Source: an uncultured Ruminococcus sp.
GTDB lineage: Bacteria > Bacillota > Clostridia > Oscillospirales > Acutalibacteraceae
Length of the DNA: 64,000 bases
Assembly (NCBI GenBank): GCA_902762375.1
Contig: CACWNY010000003.1
Location: forward strand, 19,491 to 83,490
Direction of reading: 5' to 3'
Part shown: positions 45,291-53,537 of the stretch, one piece after another
How positions within the stretch are numbered: the first letter of the stretch is position 1
Layout: each line of letters opens with the position of its first letter
Notes under the pieces: generated by a model
The model's database searches: none
The model's input: the letters and a program-made list of their open reading frames with translations, nothing else
What the model was told of the DNA's origin: nothing
Program-made: the position numbers and the translations under genes

Positions 45291-46058
45291 TTGGAAAAAA
45301 TAAATAACCAAAATCATACTGTCGAAAGTGTCAGCAAGATTACGGACGATGAACTTACATTGATTAATCAGTATACACGCCGTAATTTTACCAAAAATGA
45401 ACTCTATGTTTTCAGTGTCGTTCTCTGCGATAATGAGGTGGACAGGGATAATGAATATTTCTCTGTTTCGGCTCTGGAAAAAATGACCCATCTCTTTGTC
45501 GGTAAAACGGGTATCACTGACCACAATCCTTCAGCAGAAAATCAGACCGCCAGAATTTTTCAGTGTACTCTTGAAAAAGATACTTTGAAAAAAACAACTT
45601 ACGGTGATACCTATTGCCGTCTGGTAGCCAAAGCCTATATTCCCGTAAATGAACACACGAAACCTGTTATCGAAATGATTGAAAGCGGTATCCGTAAAGA
45701 AGTCAGTGTGGGGTGTGCGGTCGATGAAATTTACTGCAATATCTGTCATACCAACAGCAGAAATGCTCATTGTGAACATAAAAAAGGTCATGTGTATGGC
45801 GGTAAACTGTGCTGTCATGTGCTGGAAAATGTCAGTGATGCTTATGAATGGTCATTTGTTGCTGTCCCCAGTCAGCGTATGGCAGGGGTGATGAAACATT
45901 ATTTGCACCAGAATAAAAATGTGGAGGTAAATGTGGAAAGTTTTATTCAGGATTTGAAAAAAGGTAAATGTCAGTCTGTTGACAACAAAAATATCAAAGT
46001 CTTACTGGATTATATTTCTGAACTCGAAAAATATTCTCAGTTTGGAAAGGTTTATTAG
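45291..46058 (+). CDS. Phage prohead (capsid maturation) protease-like protein
   Basis: This 255-residue protein starts at TTG 45291, 6 bases after AGGAGGT. It has the Clostridial prohead-protease pattern: VVLCDNEVDRDNEYFSVSALEKM, GKTGITDHNPSAENQTARIF, the cysteine cluster YCNICHTNSRNAHCEHKKGHVYGGKLC, and DAYEWSFVAVPSQRMAGV. It should process scaffold and capsid N-termini. It ends FGKVY at 46058, but the next frame continues ELETLVRIAKNRLENHQ without a start codon, so the natural C-terminus may have been lost by a one-base deletion. Confidence 0.75.
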   Translation: MEKINNQNHTVESVSKITDDELTLINQYTRRNFTKNELYVFSVVLCDNEVDRDNEYFSVSALEKMTHLFVGKTGITDHNPSAENQTARIFQCTLEKDTLKKTTYGDTYCRLVAKAYIPVNEHTKPVIEMIESGIRKEVSVGCAVDEIYCNICHTNSRNAHCEHKKGHVYGGKLCCHVLENVSDAYEWSFVAVPSQRMAGVMKHYLHQNKNVEVNVESFIQDLKKGKCQSVDNKNIKVLLDYISELEKYSQFGKVY

Positions 46059-46060
46059 AA

Positions 46061-46180
46061 CTGGAAACTCTCGTCAGAATAGCAAAAAACCGTCTGGAAA
46101 ACCATCAGTGTGCCAATCGACAGTTATTTGTGGAAAACAATTCTGAAAGTTGTGATAACGATGACGGTTACAGTATTTAA
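46061..46180 (+). pseudogene. Frame-shifted continuation of the protease (39 residues)
   Basis: The frame reads LETLVRIAKNRLENHQCANRQLFVENN and ends at TAA 46178-46180. It has no ATG, GTG or TTG; CTG 46061 is the only candidate, 10 bases after GGAAAGG. A helical tail of this type is usual at the protease C-terminus. One extra T in the run at about 46051-46056 would fuse it to the protease. Confidence 0.5.
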
Positions 46181-46202
46181 CTAGTGAAAGGAATGTCAGG
46201 TT

Positions 46203-46538
46203 ATGAATGTTGATTTTAAAGGTTTTAATGAACAGGTTCTCACTTTTGAGGCAGACAGTACCGTAACTCAGAAAGGACAGTGGGTAACTATCAGTGCTAA
46301 CGGCAAAGTTGCACAGGCTTCTGCCAACAGCAAACTTGTCGGTATTACCGTGAATGTCAGAAACGGCTATTGCGGTGTTCAGGTCTGCGGTGTCGTAACG
46401 GCCACTAAATCGGGAAGTATTGAACTCGGTTATACCAAACTGGTATATACCGCAAACGGTATCAAAAAAGATACTACCAATGGTAAAGAACATCTCGTTC
46501 TTGCCGTCGATGACAGTACCGTTACTTTTATTCTTTGA
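46203..46538 (+). CDS. Capsid decoration / head fibre-like small protein
   Basis: This 111-residue, all-beta protein begins MNVDFKGFNEQVLTFEADSTV and contains KGQWVTISANGKVAQASANSKLVGITVNV. It resembles decoration proteins (DUF2190 or lambda gpD-like) that lie directly before the major capsid gene. The assignment rests on position and beta character. GAAAGGA precedes the ATG; the capsid gene follows after 17 bases. Confidence 0.7.
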   Translation: MNVDFKGFNEQVLTFEADSTVTQKGQWVTISANGKVAQASANSKLVGITVNVRNGYCGVQVCGVVTATKSGSIELGYTKLVYTANGIKKDTTNGKEHLVLAVDDSTVTFIL

Positions 46539-46555
46539 TTTTGGAGGTTTGCTCA

Positions 46556-47566
46556 ATGGATTTTTATAAAACACTCAGCATTGACAAGAGTATGTACAAC
46601 AGAAAAGGAAAAACTTTCAGTCAGGTACTGGAAGAACTTGACCCTACCGAAAATTATAAAAATACACCACTCGCTAAACTGGACGCTTTCTCCAGACAAC
46701 TTAAACGCTTTGATATCAAAGTCAGCGGTGTACAGTCTGATATTGTGGATAAATTTTTCCAGACGGCTTCTTCAGCAGTACTGTTTCCCGAATATGTCAG
46801 CCGTGCTATCAAAACAGGTATGGAGTATGCCAATGTCCTGCCTGACATCACCGCAACCGTTACCCAGATTGACAGCATGGATTACAGAAGTATCTCCTCT
46901 GAACCTGATACCGATACCAAAGACCTCAAAATTGTCAGTGAAGGTGCTTTGTTGCCCACAACTACCGTCAAAATGCAGGAAAATCTTGTCAGACTTATCA
47001 AGCGTGGCAGAATGTTGGTTTCCAGTTATGAGGCATTGCGTTTTCAGCGTCTTGACCTCTTTACTGTGACCCTCAAACAAATCGGAGCTTATATCGCCCG
47101 CACTCAGCTCAAAGACGCTGTGGAAGTGCTTATCAACGGTGACGGCAATAACAACAGTGCCAGTACTATCACCGTTACCGACAGCGGTGTACTTACTTAT
47201 AACGATTTACTTAAACTCTGGACAGCTTTAACTCCCTATGAACTCAATACCATTCTTGTTCCTACCGCACTTATGGAAAAAATGCTTTCCCTCACCGAAA
47301 TGAAAGACGCTAAAGCAGGTCTTGATTTTCACGGTACGGGCAGAATGATTACCCCTATGGGGGCTAAACTCATTCATGTGCCATCACTGGCTAGCAACAA
47401 GATTATCGGTCTGGATAAAAACTGTGCTATGGAAATGGTACAAGCAGGCGATGTCACGGTAGATTATGACAAACTTATTGACCGTCAGTTGGAAAGAGCA
47501 AGCGTCAGTGTTATCAGTGGCTTTGCTAAGATTTTCTCTGACGCAAGCATTGTTCTTACGGTGTAA
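46556..47566 (+). CDS. Phage major capsid protein (HK97-type)
   Basis: This 336-residue protein lies where the major capsid gene is expected, and its features fit: an N-terminal helical delta-like region (KTFSQVLEELDPTENYKNTPLAKLDAF), SSAVLFPEYVSRAIKTGMEYANVLPDI, a P-domain/E-loop-like stretch and the late segment LIHVPSLASNKIIGLDKNCAMEMVQAGDVTVDYDKLIDRQLERASVSVISGFAKIF, typical of Clostridial PBSX-like capsids. TGGAGG precedes ATG 46556. It should form the shell and is intact. Confidence 0.87.
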   Translation: MDFYKTLSIDKSMYNRKGKTFSQVLEELDPTENYKNTPLAKLDAFSRQLKRFDIKVSGVQSDIVDKFFQTASSAVLFPEYVSRAIKTGMEYANVLPDITATVTQIDSMDYRSISSEPDTDTKDLKIVSEGALLPTTTVKMQENLVRLIKRGRMLVSSYEALRFQRLDLFTVTLKQIGAYIARTQLKDAVEVLINGDGNNNSASTITVTDSGVLTYNDLLKLWTALTPYELNTILVPTALMEKMLSLTEMKDAKAGLDFHGTGRMITPMGAKLIHVPSLASNKIIGLDKNCAMEMVQAGDVTVDYDKLIDRQLERASVSVISGFAKIFSDASIVLTV

Positions 47567-47569
47567 GCT

Positions 47570-47947
47570 ATGATTTATCAACAAGTATTTCAAAAATTCA
47601 GAGAACTGGCAAATCTTGACGATACACAAGCCGAAAAATATCGATGGCTGTGTGATGAATGTACGGAAGAATTGTATGAAATGCTTGCGGATAACGGTAA
47701 GACCCTGAGTGAAAATCGACTCTCCTCTGTTGCGGCAGCGATGACCTTATACAAGTATACCGCTGTCGCAAAGGACAGTAATGTGACCAGTTTCAAAGCT
47801 GGAGAACTCACTGTCGGTTATGGCAAACAGTCCGAATCCGCAAAACAGTATTTACAGCAATCTCTTAAAAGTATTGCCCCGTATCTGAAAGATAATTATT
47901 TTGTGTTCAGGAGTGTCAGAAATTATGATACATCAAGCCATTCGTGA
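47570..47947 (+). CDS. Head-tail connector (adaptor)-like protein
   Basis: This 125-residue helical protein starts 3 bases after the capsid gene. The pattern (FQKFRELANLDDTQAEKYRWLCDECTEELYEML, then LSSVAAAMTLYKYTAVA) fits gp6/YqbG-type adaptors that attach below the portal. The position agrees with this. It overlaps the next gene by 23 bases. The exact family cannot be fixed from sequence reading alone. Confidence 0.65.
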   Translation: MIYQQVFQKFRELANLDDTQAEKYRWLCDECTEELYEMLADNGKTLSENRLSSVAAAMTLYKYTAVAKDSNVTSFKAGELTVGYGKQSESAKQYLQQSLKSIAPYLKDNYFVFRSVRNYDTSSHS

Positions 47948-48275
47948 CGGTATTAATAAACAAGGATTATCCTGTGTGCTGACAGAGTATGAAAGTCAGA
48001 AAAACTATCCCCTCAAAGGACTGATACAAAGTATCGGTATGAAAAATCGGGAACATTCCCGTATGGATTATTCCCGACACGGTAAATACGATGAAGCTCA
48101 ACTGCTCTTTATCTTCAATGCTCCTGACGAAACCATCGACTATGAAAATGCCGTTATCTGTACCGAAAATCATGACCGCTATTATATCCGCAACTGTAAA
48201 CCCTTTTATTATAAACATAATATTCTGTATCACATAGCAACTATCACGCCTTGTCCGAAAGAGGTGTTGCTGTGA
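47925..48275 (+). CDS. Head-completion / neck-like protein
   Basis: This 116-residue beta-rich protein begins MIHQAIRDGINKQGLSCVL and contains YPLKGLIQSIGMKNREHSRMDYSRHGKYDEAQLLFIF. Position after the adaptor suggests a stopper or neck protein; there is no specific motif. AGGAGT lies 10 bases before ATG 47925. It overlaps the next gene by 4 bases. Confidence 0.55.
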   Translation: MIHQAIRDGINKQGLSCVLTEYESQKNYPLKGLIQSIGMKNREHSRMDYSRHGKYDEAQLLFIFNAPDETIDYENAVICTENHDRYYIRNCKPFYYKHNILYHIATITPCPKEVLL

Positions 48276-48949
48276 ATATACACTTCATTGATAACTTAAA
48301 CCGCTATATTTCTGATGTTGATTTTTATTATGCTTTTCCCAATCAGGAATTTACTGTTCCGCTTACCAATGGATTTCGTTGTGCTGTATCTGTTACCGCT
48401 GAAAAGGATTTTCAGTCCGACAATACTACCTATCACTTAGATTTGATTGCTCCTTTATCCTGTTCGGGAAAAGCTCTTTTCGACAAGGCTGATGAAATCT
48501 GTCGCTTTTTATTGTCTATGGGGAAAAATGTCTGTTGTAGTATGGAAGATATTACCTACGACAAATGGAAAAAATGTTACAGTATGAAAATTACCGCAAC
48601 TTTTTCCTCTGTTTACTTTCAGAACTGTCATATTGCCTGTTCTTCAGATACAACCATTGACGGTATCATTACTTCTGTAAAAGTTAAATATCAGTCCTGT
48701 GACATTCTGGTTTACGGAATGTCAAAACCCTTTGATACTATTCTGGAAAACTGCGTCTATACGCTGGAAATACAGACAACCTCTCCTCTTTCAACAGTGA
48801 ACAATCTCTTCATTTCCTACGATACCCCAGAGGAAACCATCTGCTACCGAAAAGGTAAGGTCAATCATTATTCTGTAAAAGCAAATAACAATGCCAATAT
48901 CTATTGTTATGAGATTACCGCCTATGAAAGGAATGTTGCCACCTTATGA
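48272..48949 (+). CDS. Phage tail-terminator-like protein with extra beta-rich half
   Basis: This 225-residue protein starts at GTG 48272 behind AGAGGTG. The first half (VDFYYAFPNQEFTVPLTNGFRCAV...DEICRFLLSMGKNVCCSM...MKITATFSSVYF) resembles tail-terminator proteins. The second half (IDGIITSVKVKYQSCDILVYG...NCVYTLEIQTTSPLSTVNNLF) is a separate beta-rich unit that could imitate a tube or tail-tip subunit. It ends in an ATGA overlap with the LysM gene, exactly where sheath, tube, chaperone and tape-measure genes would normally lie. This is the gene to model first. Confidence 0.5.
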   Translation: MNIHFIDNLNRYISDVDFYYAFPNQEFTVPLTNGFRCAVSVTAEKDFQSDNTTYHLDLIAPLSCSGKALFDKADEICRFLLSMGKNVCCSMEDITYDKWKKCYSMKITATFSSVYFQNCHIACSSDTTIDGIITSVKVKYQSCDILVYGMSKPFDTILENCVYTLEIQTTSPLSTVNNLFISYDTPEETICYRKGKVNHYSVKANNNANIYCYEITAYERNVATL

Positions 48950-49506
48950 AACACGGCTCTATGCGATTTAATGGCATTACCCTTCACCATAATCCCGATA
49001 CCTTACTTATCACTGACAGTAACAGTGTAGAAAAGGAACTTACTTTAAATCTTTTTCCGTCAGTTTCCCTTACCAACAACAATCCGACTGTTATTAAAGG
49101 AAGTGGTGTATTCTACGGTGAAAATGCCTTTGAACAATACCTTATATTAAAGAAAGCCTGTAATTGCTGTGAAATCGGTGTACTTTCGCTGAGTGGTATT
49201 TACCCGTTCTATGCGTTGCTGTATCAGTTAGAACTGGAGTGTACACCTGTTGACGATATAGTAAAATACAGGTTCTTTTTTATAGAAGTTCCGAAAAATC
49301 ACGAAAACAGTACACTTCCCTATTACTACACTGTAAAAGAAAATCAGGATTTGTGGGACATTTCCTATTTATTTTCCATTCCCATAGAAAAACTACTTGT
49401 TCTCAACCCACAAATCCGTTCTCTGAACAGCGTTCAGACAGGCGACCGTATCTGGCTACAGTCAGGGGCTTTGCCCCTGAACCCCACAAGGGGCTTTGCC
49501 CCTTGA
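48946..49506 (+). CDS. LysM baseplate protein (XkdP/gp53-like)
   Basis: This 186-residue protein has an N-terminal beta domain (MRFNGITLHHNPDTLLITDS...YPFYALLYQLELECTPVDDIVKYRFFFIEV) and a C-terminal LysM motif (about 127-172: YYTVKENQDLWDISYLFSIP...LLVLNPQ...GDRIWL). Contractile phages use such a protein at the tail tube/baseplate, and XkdP of PBSX is the nearest match. Its last residues (SGALPLNPTRGFAP) come from a mosaic repeat, so the original stop codon has been displaced. Confidence 0.75.
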   Translation: MKHGSMRFNGITLHHNPDTLLITDSNSVEKELTLNLFPSVSLTNNNPTVIKGSGVFYGENAFEQYLILKKACNCCEIGVLSLSGIYPFYALLYQLELECTPVDDIVKYRFFFIEVPKNHENSTLPYYYTVKENQDLWDISYLFSIPIEKLLVLNPQIRSLNSVQTGDRIWLQSGALPLNPTRGFAP

Positions 49507-49772
49507 CCCCACAAATTTTTAGTGTTTAAGGGCTTTGCCCTTAAAAACACAAACAGGGGCTTTGCCCCTGAACCCCACAAACTTTTTGAAAAAAGTTTGA
49601 CCAAAAACTTTTGATTGTCATAGCTATACCTTGAGATAACAATCCGAACGAAGTGAGCTATAAAAGTTTTTTGTCCACTTTTTTTCAAAAAAGTGGGCGG
49701 GGTTAAGGGGTGGCAACCCCTTAGCAGGATTTTTAAGGGCGGCAGCCCTTAAACTAAGCCCTTAAACTGGAG
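49459..49772. repeat. Cluster of mosaic repeat modules inside the phage operon
   Basis: At least two reverse GGGGCTTTGCCCC modules follow one another (49465-49505), then AAGGGCTTTGCCCTT, another GGGGCTTTGCCCC, the AAGTTTGACCAAAAA hairpin, the junction CCGAACGAAGTGAGC, and a forward copy ending AAGGGCGGCAGCCCTT (to about 49755) plus a short duplication. This is the most rearranged copy in the window. Confidence 0.9.
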
Positions 49773-49782
49773 GTGATACAAA

Positions 49783-50736
49783 ATGTTGATGGAATGGACG
49801 GATATCCATGACAACAAAGTTCTGAAAAATAATCCGCTGAAAATTACGATACACGCAAATCAAAAAGAATACTGCGATATAATGACGGTCGTTTACCGCT
49901 ATGATGAGGAGTTTTCTTTTTACAGGGAAGTGAAATTTGTCTTTGACGATAAAACGGTCTTTCGTGGCATGGTGGATAAACAGACACTTACTCACAAAGA
50001 CGGTAAAATCTACCTTGAATTGCATTGTCGGTCACTGGCAGGCTATCTGACAGATAACGAAGTTCAACCGCAGAATGTCAATAACATTACGGACAGTGTG
50101 ATTTATCATTCTTATATGGAAAATTTCGGATTGTCTGTTCACCGTATCGCTAACAAACCTTACAACGGTATTATGAATATCGGTAAGAATATGAGTATCT
50201 ATGACCTCGCTGAAAAATACTGTCAAAGTGTTTTTCATACCGCCTTTCGTGTGAACAGCGATGGGACGGCTTTCTTTGACGGAAATATTAACGATATTAC
50301 TTATTCTTTTACAGACGGATTGACGGACTTATCCGAAAATATTTATTCCTATTCTGCTATTTGTCTGGAATATGACAGAAAATCTGTAGTTTCTCAGGTC
50401 AATGTCAAAAGCTCATTGGCTGAAAATGATTATACACTTGCTGTAAAAAATCCTTATGCCCAAAAACAGAAAATTTCGTCCGTAAAATATCTTGACGCTA
50501 CACCATCAGGTGGCAAGTGTATTTTTGACGCTGAAAAACTTATTCAGAACAGTAATCAACAGGCAGTAATGATTACGGTATCTTGTTCCTGTTTCGTGTT
50601 CAATGCTCTGCATGGAAAGGCAGTCGTACACTATCAGGGAGAAACATTTGCTAATGCTGAAATCGTACAGGTGGATTACTGCTTTGAAAAGGGTAAGGTC
50701 AACAGTATTTTGAAAATCAGCTACAAAGGAGTGTGA
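49783..50736 (+). CDS. Baseplate hub protein (XkdQ/gpD-like)
   Basis: This 317-residue protein matches the hub (gp27/gpD-like) pattern of PBSX XkdQ: MEWTDIHDNKVLKNNPLKITIHANQKEY, KVFDDKTVFRGMVDKQTLTHKDGKIYLELHCRSLAGYLTDNEVQP, IYDLAEKYCQSVFHTAFRVNSDGTAFFDG. It would form the trimeric base from which tube and spike are assembled. GGAGGTG precedes ATG 49783. The next gene follows after 6 bases. Confidence 0.75.
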   Translation: MLMEWTDIHDNKVLKNNPLKITIHANQKEYCDIMTVVYRYDEEFSFYREVKFVFDDKTVFRGMVDKQTLTHKDGKIYLELHCRSLAGYLTDNEVQPQNVNNITDSVIYHSYMENFGLSVHRIANKPYNGIMNIGKNMSIYDLAEKYCQSVFHTAFRVNSDGTAFFDGNINDITYSFTDGLTDLSENIYSYSAICLEYDRKSVVSQVNVKSSLAENDYTLAVKNPYAQKQKISSVKYLDATPSGGKCIFDAEKLIQNSNQQAVMITVSCSCFVFNALHGKAVVHYQGETFANAEIVQVDYCFEKGKVNSILKISYKGV

Positions 50737-50742
50737 AACATT

Positions 50743-51051
50743 ATGGAAAATATGAATAATATCGGACTTGGCAAAGTATCATTCAGTCAGAATGGTAAAA
50801 TTAATACAAGTGGTGCTGTGCCGTATGTCAATGCACAAATGTTAGTGCCATATGGTATGGCAGTTGCTGTTCCTGTGGGGGAAAATACTTTTATGTTTCC
50901 TGTCGGCAATACGGCTTTATGTATGGGTGTTGTGCAGAAACCTTTCAGTATACCGCTACAGAATGGTGAAGTTATGCTGTACTCGTCAGGTGGGGCAAAT
51001 ATCATTCTGAAAAATGACGGCAGAGTACTCATCAACGGAAGAGAGGTATAG
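50743..51051 (+). CDS. Short baseplate spike protein (gpV/gp45-like)
   Basis: This 102-residue protein has an OB-like region (VPYGMAVAVPVGENTFMFPVGNTALCMGVVQKPF) followed by a beta-repeat end (GEVMLYSSGGANIILKNDGRVLINGREV), the pattern of the C-terminal membrane-piercing spike helix of gpV proteins. It is much shorter than most gpV proteins (about 180-250). AAAGGAGTG precedes the ATG. Confidence 0.7.
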   Translation: MENMNNIGLGKVSFSQNGKINTSGAVPYVNAQMLVPYGMAVAVPVGENTFMFPVGNTALCMGVVQKPFSIPLQNGEVMLYSSGGANIILKNDGRVLINGREV

Positions 51052-51054
51052 TGT

Positions 51055-51396
51055 ATGGACACGGCTCTTATCAACGGCGATTTCGCTGAAAATGAAATGG
51101 GAAAAATTTATGCCGTCAGTGGTATGAACGAAACGGTTCAGCGGTGCAAAATTCTGCTGGGTATACAACAGGGCAGTTTCTGTTACAACAGAAAACTTGG
51201 CGGAAATCTGCACCGACTTTCTCCACAGGACGAATATCTTGATGGTAATGCTTTACTTTTGGTCAGAGAGGCTCTTTTACCTGTTAAACAGGTGGAAGTA
51301 GTAAGCGTTATTCCGCTGGTTCAAAATGAAAATATAAGTCTTTCTGTTACCATCAGGGCATACGGCGAAACCGCAGAATTTGAGGTGAATATATGA
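51055..51396 (+). CDS. Baseplate wedge protein, gp25/GpW-like (XkdS-like)
   Basis: This 113-residue protein has the GPW/gp25 pattern: VQRCKILLGIQQGSFCYNRKLGGNLHRL, LLVREALLPVKQVEVVSVIPL. gp25-like proteins bridge baseplate wedge and, in contractile tails, the first sheath ring. Its presence without a sheath gene is therefore notable. It overlaps the gpJ gene by 4 bases (ATGA). Confidence 0.8.
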   Translation: MDTALINGDFAENEMGKIYAVSGMNETVQRCKILLGIQQGSFCYNRKLGGNLHRLSPQDEYLDGNALLLVREALLPVKQVEVVSVIPLVQNENISLSVTIRAYGETAEFEVNI

Positions 51397-52454
51397 GAAC
51401 CTATGACGAAATTTTTGAAACAATGAAAAATGATTTTTATTCCCGTTTCGGCTATGAATGTGATGAAGCGTCCGATACGGGAATTAAACTGAGGGTACTG
51501 GCTGGGGAAATCTATAATCTTGAAGTCTATCTGGAATGGATTAAAAAACAGGCTTTCGTACAGTCTGCACAGGGAATTTATCTGGACTATCATGCACAGA
51601 TGAGAGGTTTACAGCGTAAAACTGCACTGAAATCCAAAGGTAGTGTGCGTTTTTCGGTAGTGGAAAGTTCAGCGGTAAGAATTGAAATTCCTGAAGGTAC
51701 GATAGTTTCTACAAACGGGGCTTATCCTATCAGTTTCAAAACAACACAGCATGCTACTATCGAAAGTGGTCAGTCTTATGTTGATGTCAGTGCTGAGGCG
51801 GTCAACGGTGGTACGGACGGCAATGTTACTGCTGGGAAAATCTGCGTGATTGTTACCATGTCACTGGAAAATCTGAGTGTGACAAATCCGCTTTCCTTTA
51901 AGTTCGGTACTGATGACGAAGATGATGAAACATTGCGTCAAAGAGTTATCAACAGTCTGAAATTTATCCTCAACGGTACAAACAGGGAATATTATTCTTC
52001 ACTGGCAAAAACAGTTGAGGGTGTGGAATGTGTCAATGTTGTGCCGTATAAATTCGGTTCAGGTACAGTGGCGGTATATATTTCAGGAAAAAATTCCCGT
52101 AACGATAACCTTACTTTGGAGAAAGTCCGAACACTGTTGCAAACTCAACGGGAAATCAATGTCAATGTCTTTGTCATTCTGGCAACGATTAAAAATGCGT
52201 CCGTTGAAATGCGTGTGCAACTGGAAAACGGTTACGATATCGAACAGGTACAGGAAAGTGCTGAAAATCAGCTCAAAGCCCTTACCGAAAACTATGAAGT
52301 CGGTCAGTCTTTGAGTGTAGAACAAATCAATGATGTGCTTTTCCATACAGAAGGCGTAAAGAAATTCGAATTACTGGAATTATCCACAACAGGCATTTCT
52401 GTTGCCGAAAATGAAAAACTGGTATTTCAAAGTCTTTTGTTGAGGAGTTGGTAA
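51393..52454 (+). CDS. Baseplate assembly protein J (gp47/XkdT-like)
   Basis: This 353-residue protein has family landmarks in order: MRTYDEIFETMKNDFYSRFG...EASDTGIKLRVLAGEIYNLEVYLEWIKKQAF, GIYLDYHAQMRGLQRKTALKSKGSVRF, IPEGTIVSTNGAYPISFKT, GGTDGNVTAGKI, and DDETLRQRVINSL. It forms the ring of wedges around the hub in contractile systems. Full length and intact. Confidence 0.92.
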   Translation: MRTYDEIFETMKNDFYSRFGYECDEASDTGIKLRVLAGEIYNLEVYLEWIKKQAFVQSAQGIYLDYHAQMRGLQRKTALKSKGSVRFSVVESSAVRIEIPEGTIVSTNGAYPISFKTTQHATIESGQSYVDVSAEAVNGGTDGNVTAGKICVIVTMSLENLSVTNPLSFKFGTDDEDDETLRQRVINSLKFILNGTNREYYSSLAKTVEGVECVNVVPYKFGSGTVAVYISGKNSRNDNLTLEKVRTLLQTQREINVNVFVILATIKNASVEMRVQLENGYDIEQVQESAENQLKALTENYEVGQSLSVEQINDVLFHTEGVKKFELLELSTTGISVAENEKLVFQSLLLRSW

Positions 52455-52455
52455 G

Positions 52456-53031
52456 ATGAAATCCGCACTGCAAAGCATGACGGAAAAACTGGGGAAACTG
52501 GGTATCTATCATATTGAACCTGACAATCATATTGATAAAGAATTGCATACCTATGCTACAGCACTTGAAACGCTGACAACTCTTGCTGACAATCTTTTAC
52601 GGGAAATTATTATCACCACTGCTACAGATTACGGACTTTCTTTAAGAGAACATTTGTGGGGGATTATTCGTAATGAACTGCCTGTTGAACAAAGACGCAC
52701 AAATATCAGCCAACGCTTTACTATCAATTCCAGTGATTTTACACTTGACGGCATGACAGCCTTTTTATCGTCACTTGGCATTGACGCAGAAATTGTTGAA
52801 GTACCATCGCAATACAGAATTTATATCAATGTTTTCAACGGAAACAATTTCAGTATTCCCATAAGATATTTTCTGACACAACAAATTGAAGAATTTTTTC
52901 CTGCACACTGCATGGTGTTTGTCGATTACCGTACCAATGGTACTTGGAATGACCTGGATTTCAAACGGATTTATTTCAGCGTTTACGACAGTTTCCATTA
53001 CACTTGGAACTATCTTGAAAATTTTGAATAA
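52456..53031 (+). CDS. Baseplate protein I (XkdU/YmfQ-like, DUF2313)
   Basis: This 191-residue protein begins MKSALQSMTEKLGKLGIYHI and has the DUF2313 pattern: TTATDYGLSLREHLWGIIRNELPVEQRRTNISQRFTINSSDFT, then FFPAHCMVFVDYRT. In PBSX the homologue XkdU follows XkdT, as here. It connects gpJ to tail fibres. GAGGAG precedes the ATG. Confidence 0.88.
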   Translation: MKSALQSMTEKLGKLGIYHIEPDNHIDKELHTYATALETLTTLADNLLREIIITTATDYGLSLREHLWGIIRNELPVEQRRTNISQRFTINSSDFTLDGMTAFLSSLGIDAEIVEVPSQYRIYINVFNGNNFSIPIRYFLTQQIEEFFPAHCMVFVDYRTNGTWNDLDFKRIYFSVYDSFHYTWNYLENFE

Positions 53032-53050
53032 TTAAGGAGTATGCCAATTT

Positions 53051-53518
53051 ATGAGTTCTACCAACAAAACAGAATATCTTGCCTTAAATCAGTGGCTTGG
53101 AACAGATAGACCGCAAAGAATTGATTTTGTCGATGATAACCGTATCATTGACAATGCTATTAAAATACACTTTCTTGATACCAGCAAACATCTTTCCGTA
53201 GAACAGTACAACAAAATTCAGGAACCCTATGTTTTTGTATCTTATGTCGGTAACGGCAATGAAAGTCAGAATATTGACATCGGTATCAATGCAAAATTCA
53301 TTATTGTTTTTACTAAGGATTCACCCCTCACTCAGACTGATACCAACGGTAATATCTTGCTGAACAGTTGTATTACCGCTAAATCCAATGGTAATACAGG
53401 TGGTGCTACTATCAGCGACCATACCGTTACTGTCTATTTTGATTCCACTCCCGTAGATGGTATCAGGTATAACCTTAACAAACTCAACGGACAGTATTGT
53501 ATTGTTGCTTTCAAGTAA
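53051..53518 (+). CDS. Putative tail-fibre or receptor-binding protein
   Basis: This 155-residue protein begins MSSTNKTEYLALNQWLGTDRPQRIDFVDDNRIIDNAIKIH, the usual start of Clostridial phage fibre proteins. A beta-rich C-terminal domain follows (VFVSYVGNGNESQNIDIGINAKFIIVFTKDSPL) that could be a small head or carbohydrate-binding tip. It is the last gene of the cassette; no chaperone, holin or lysin follows. AAGGAG precedes the ATG. Confidence 0.75.
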   Translation: MSSTNKTEYLALNQWLGTDRPQRIDFVDDNRIIDNAIKIHFLDTSKHLSVEQYNKIQEPYVFVSYVGNGNESQNIDIGINAKFIIVFTKDSPLTQTDTNGNILLNSCITAKSNGNTGGATISDHTVTVYFDSTPVDGIRYNLNKLNGQYCIVAFK

Positions 53519-53537
53519 TCTTCTTCTGAATACAGTG

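Noticed and set aside
44880..45524. 214-codon minus-strand frame
   Set aside because: It crosses a mosaic repeat and the portal/protease ends. The open frame results from repeat palindromes lacking stops.
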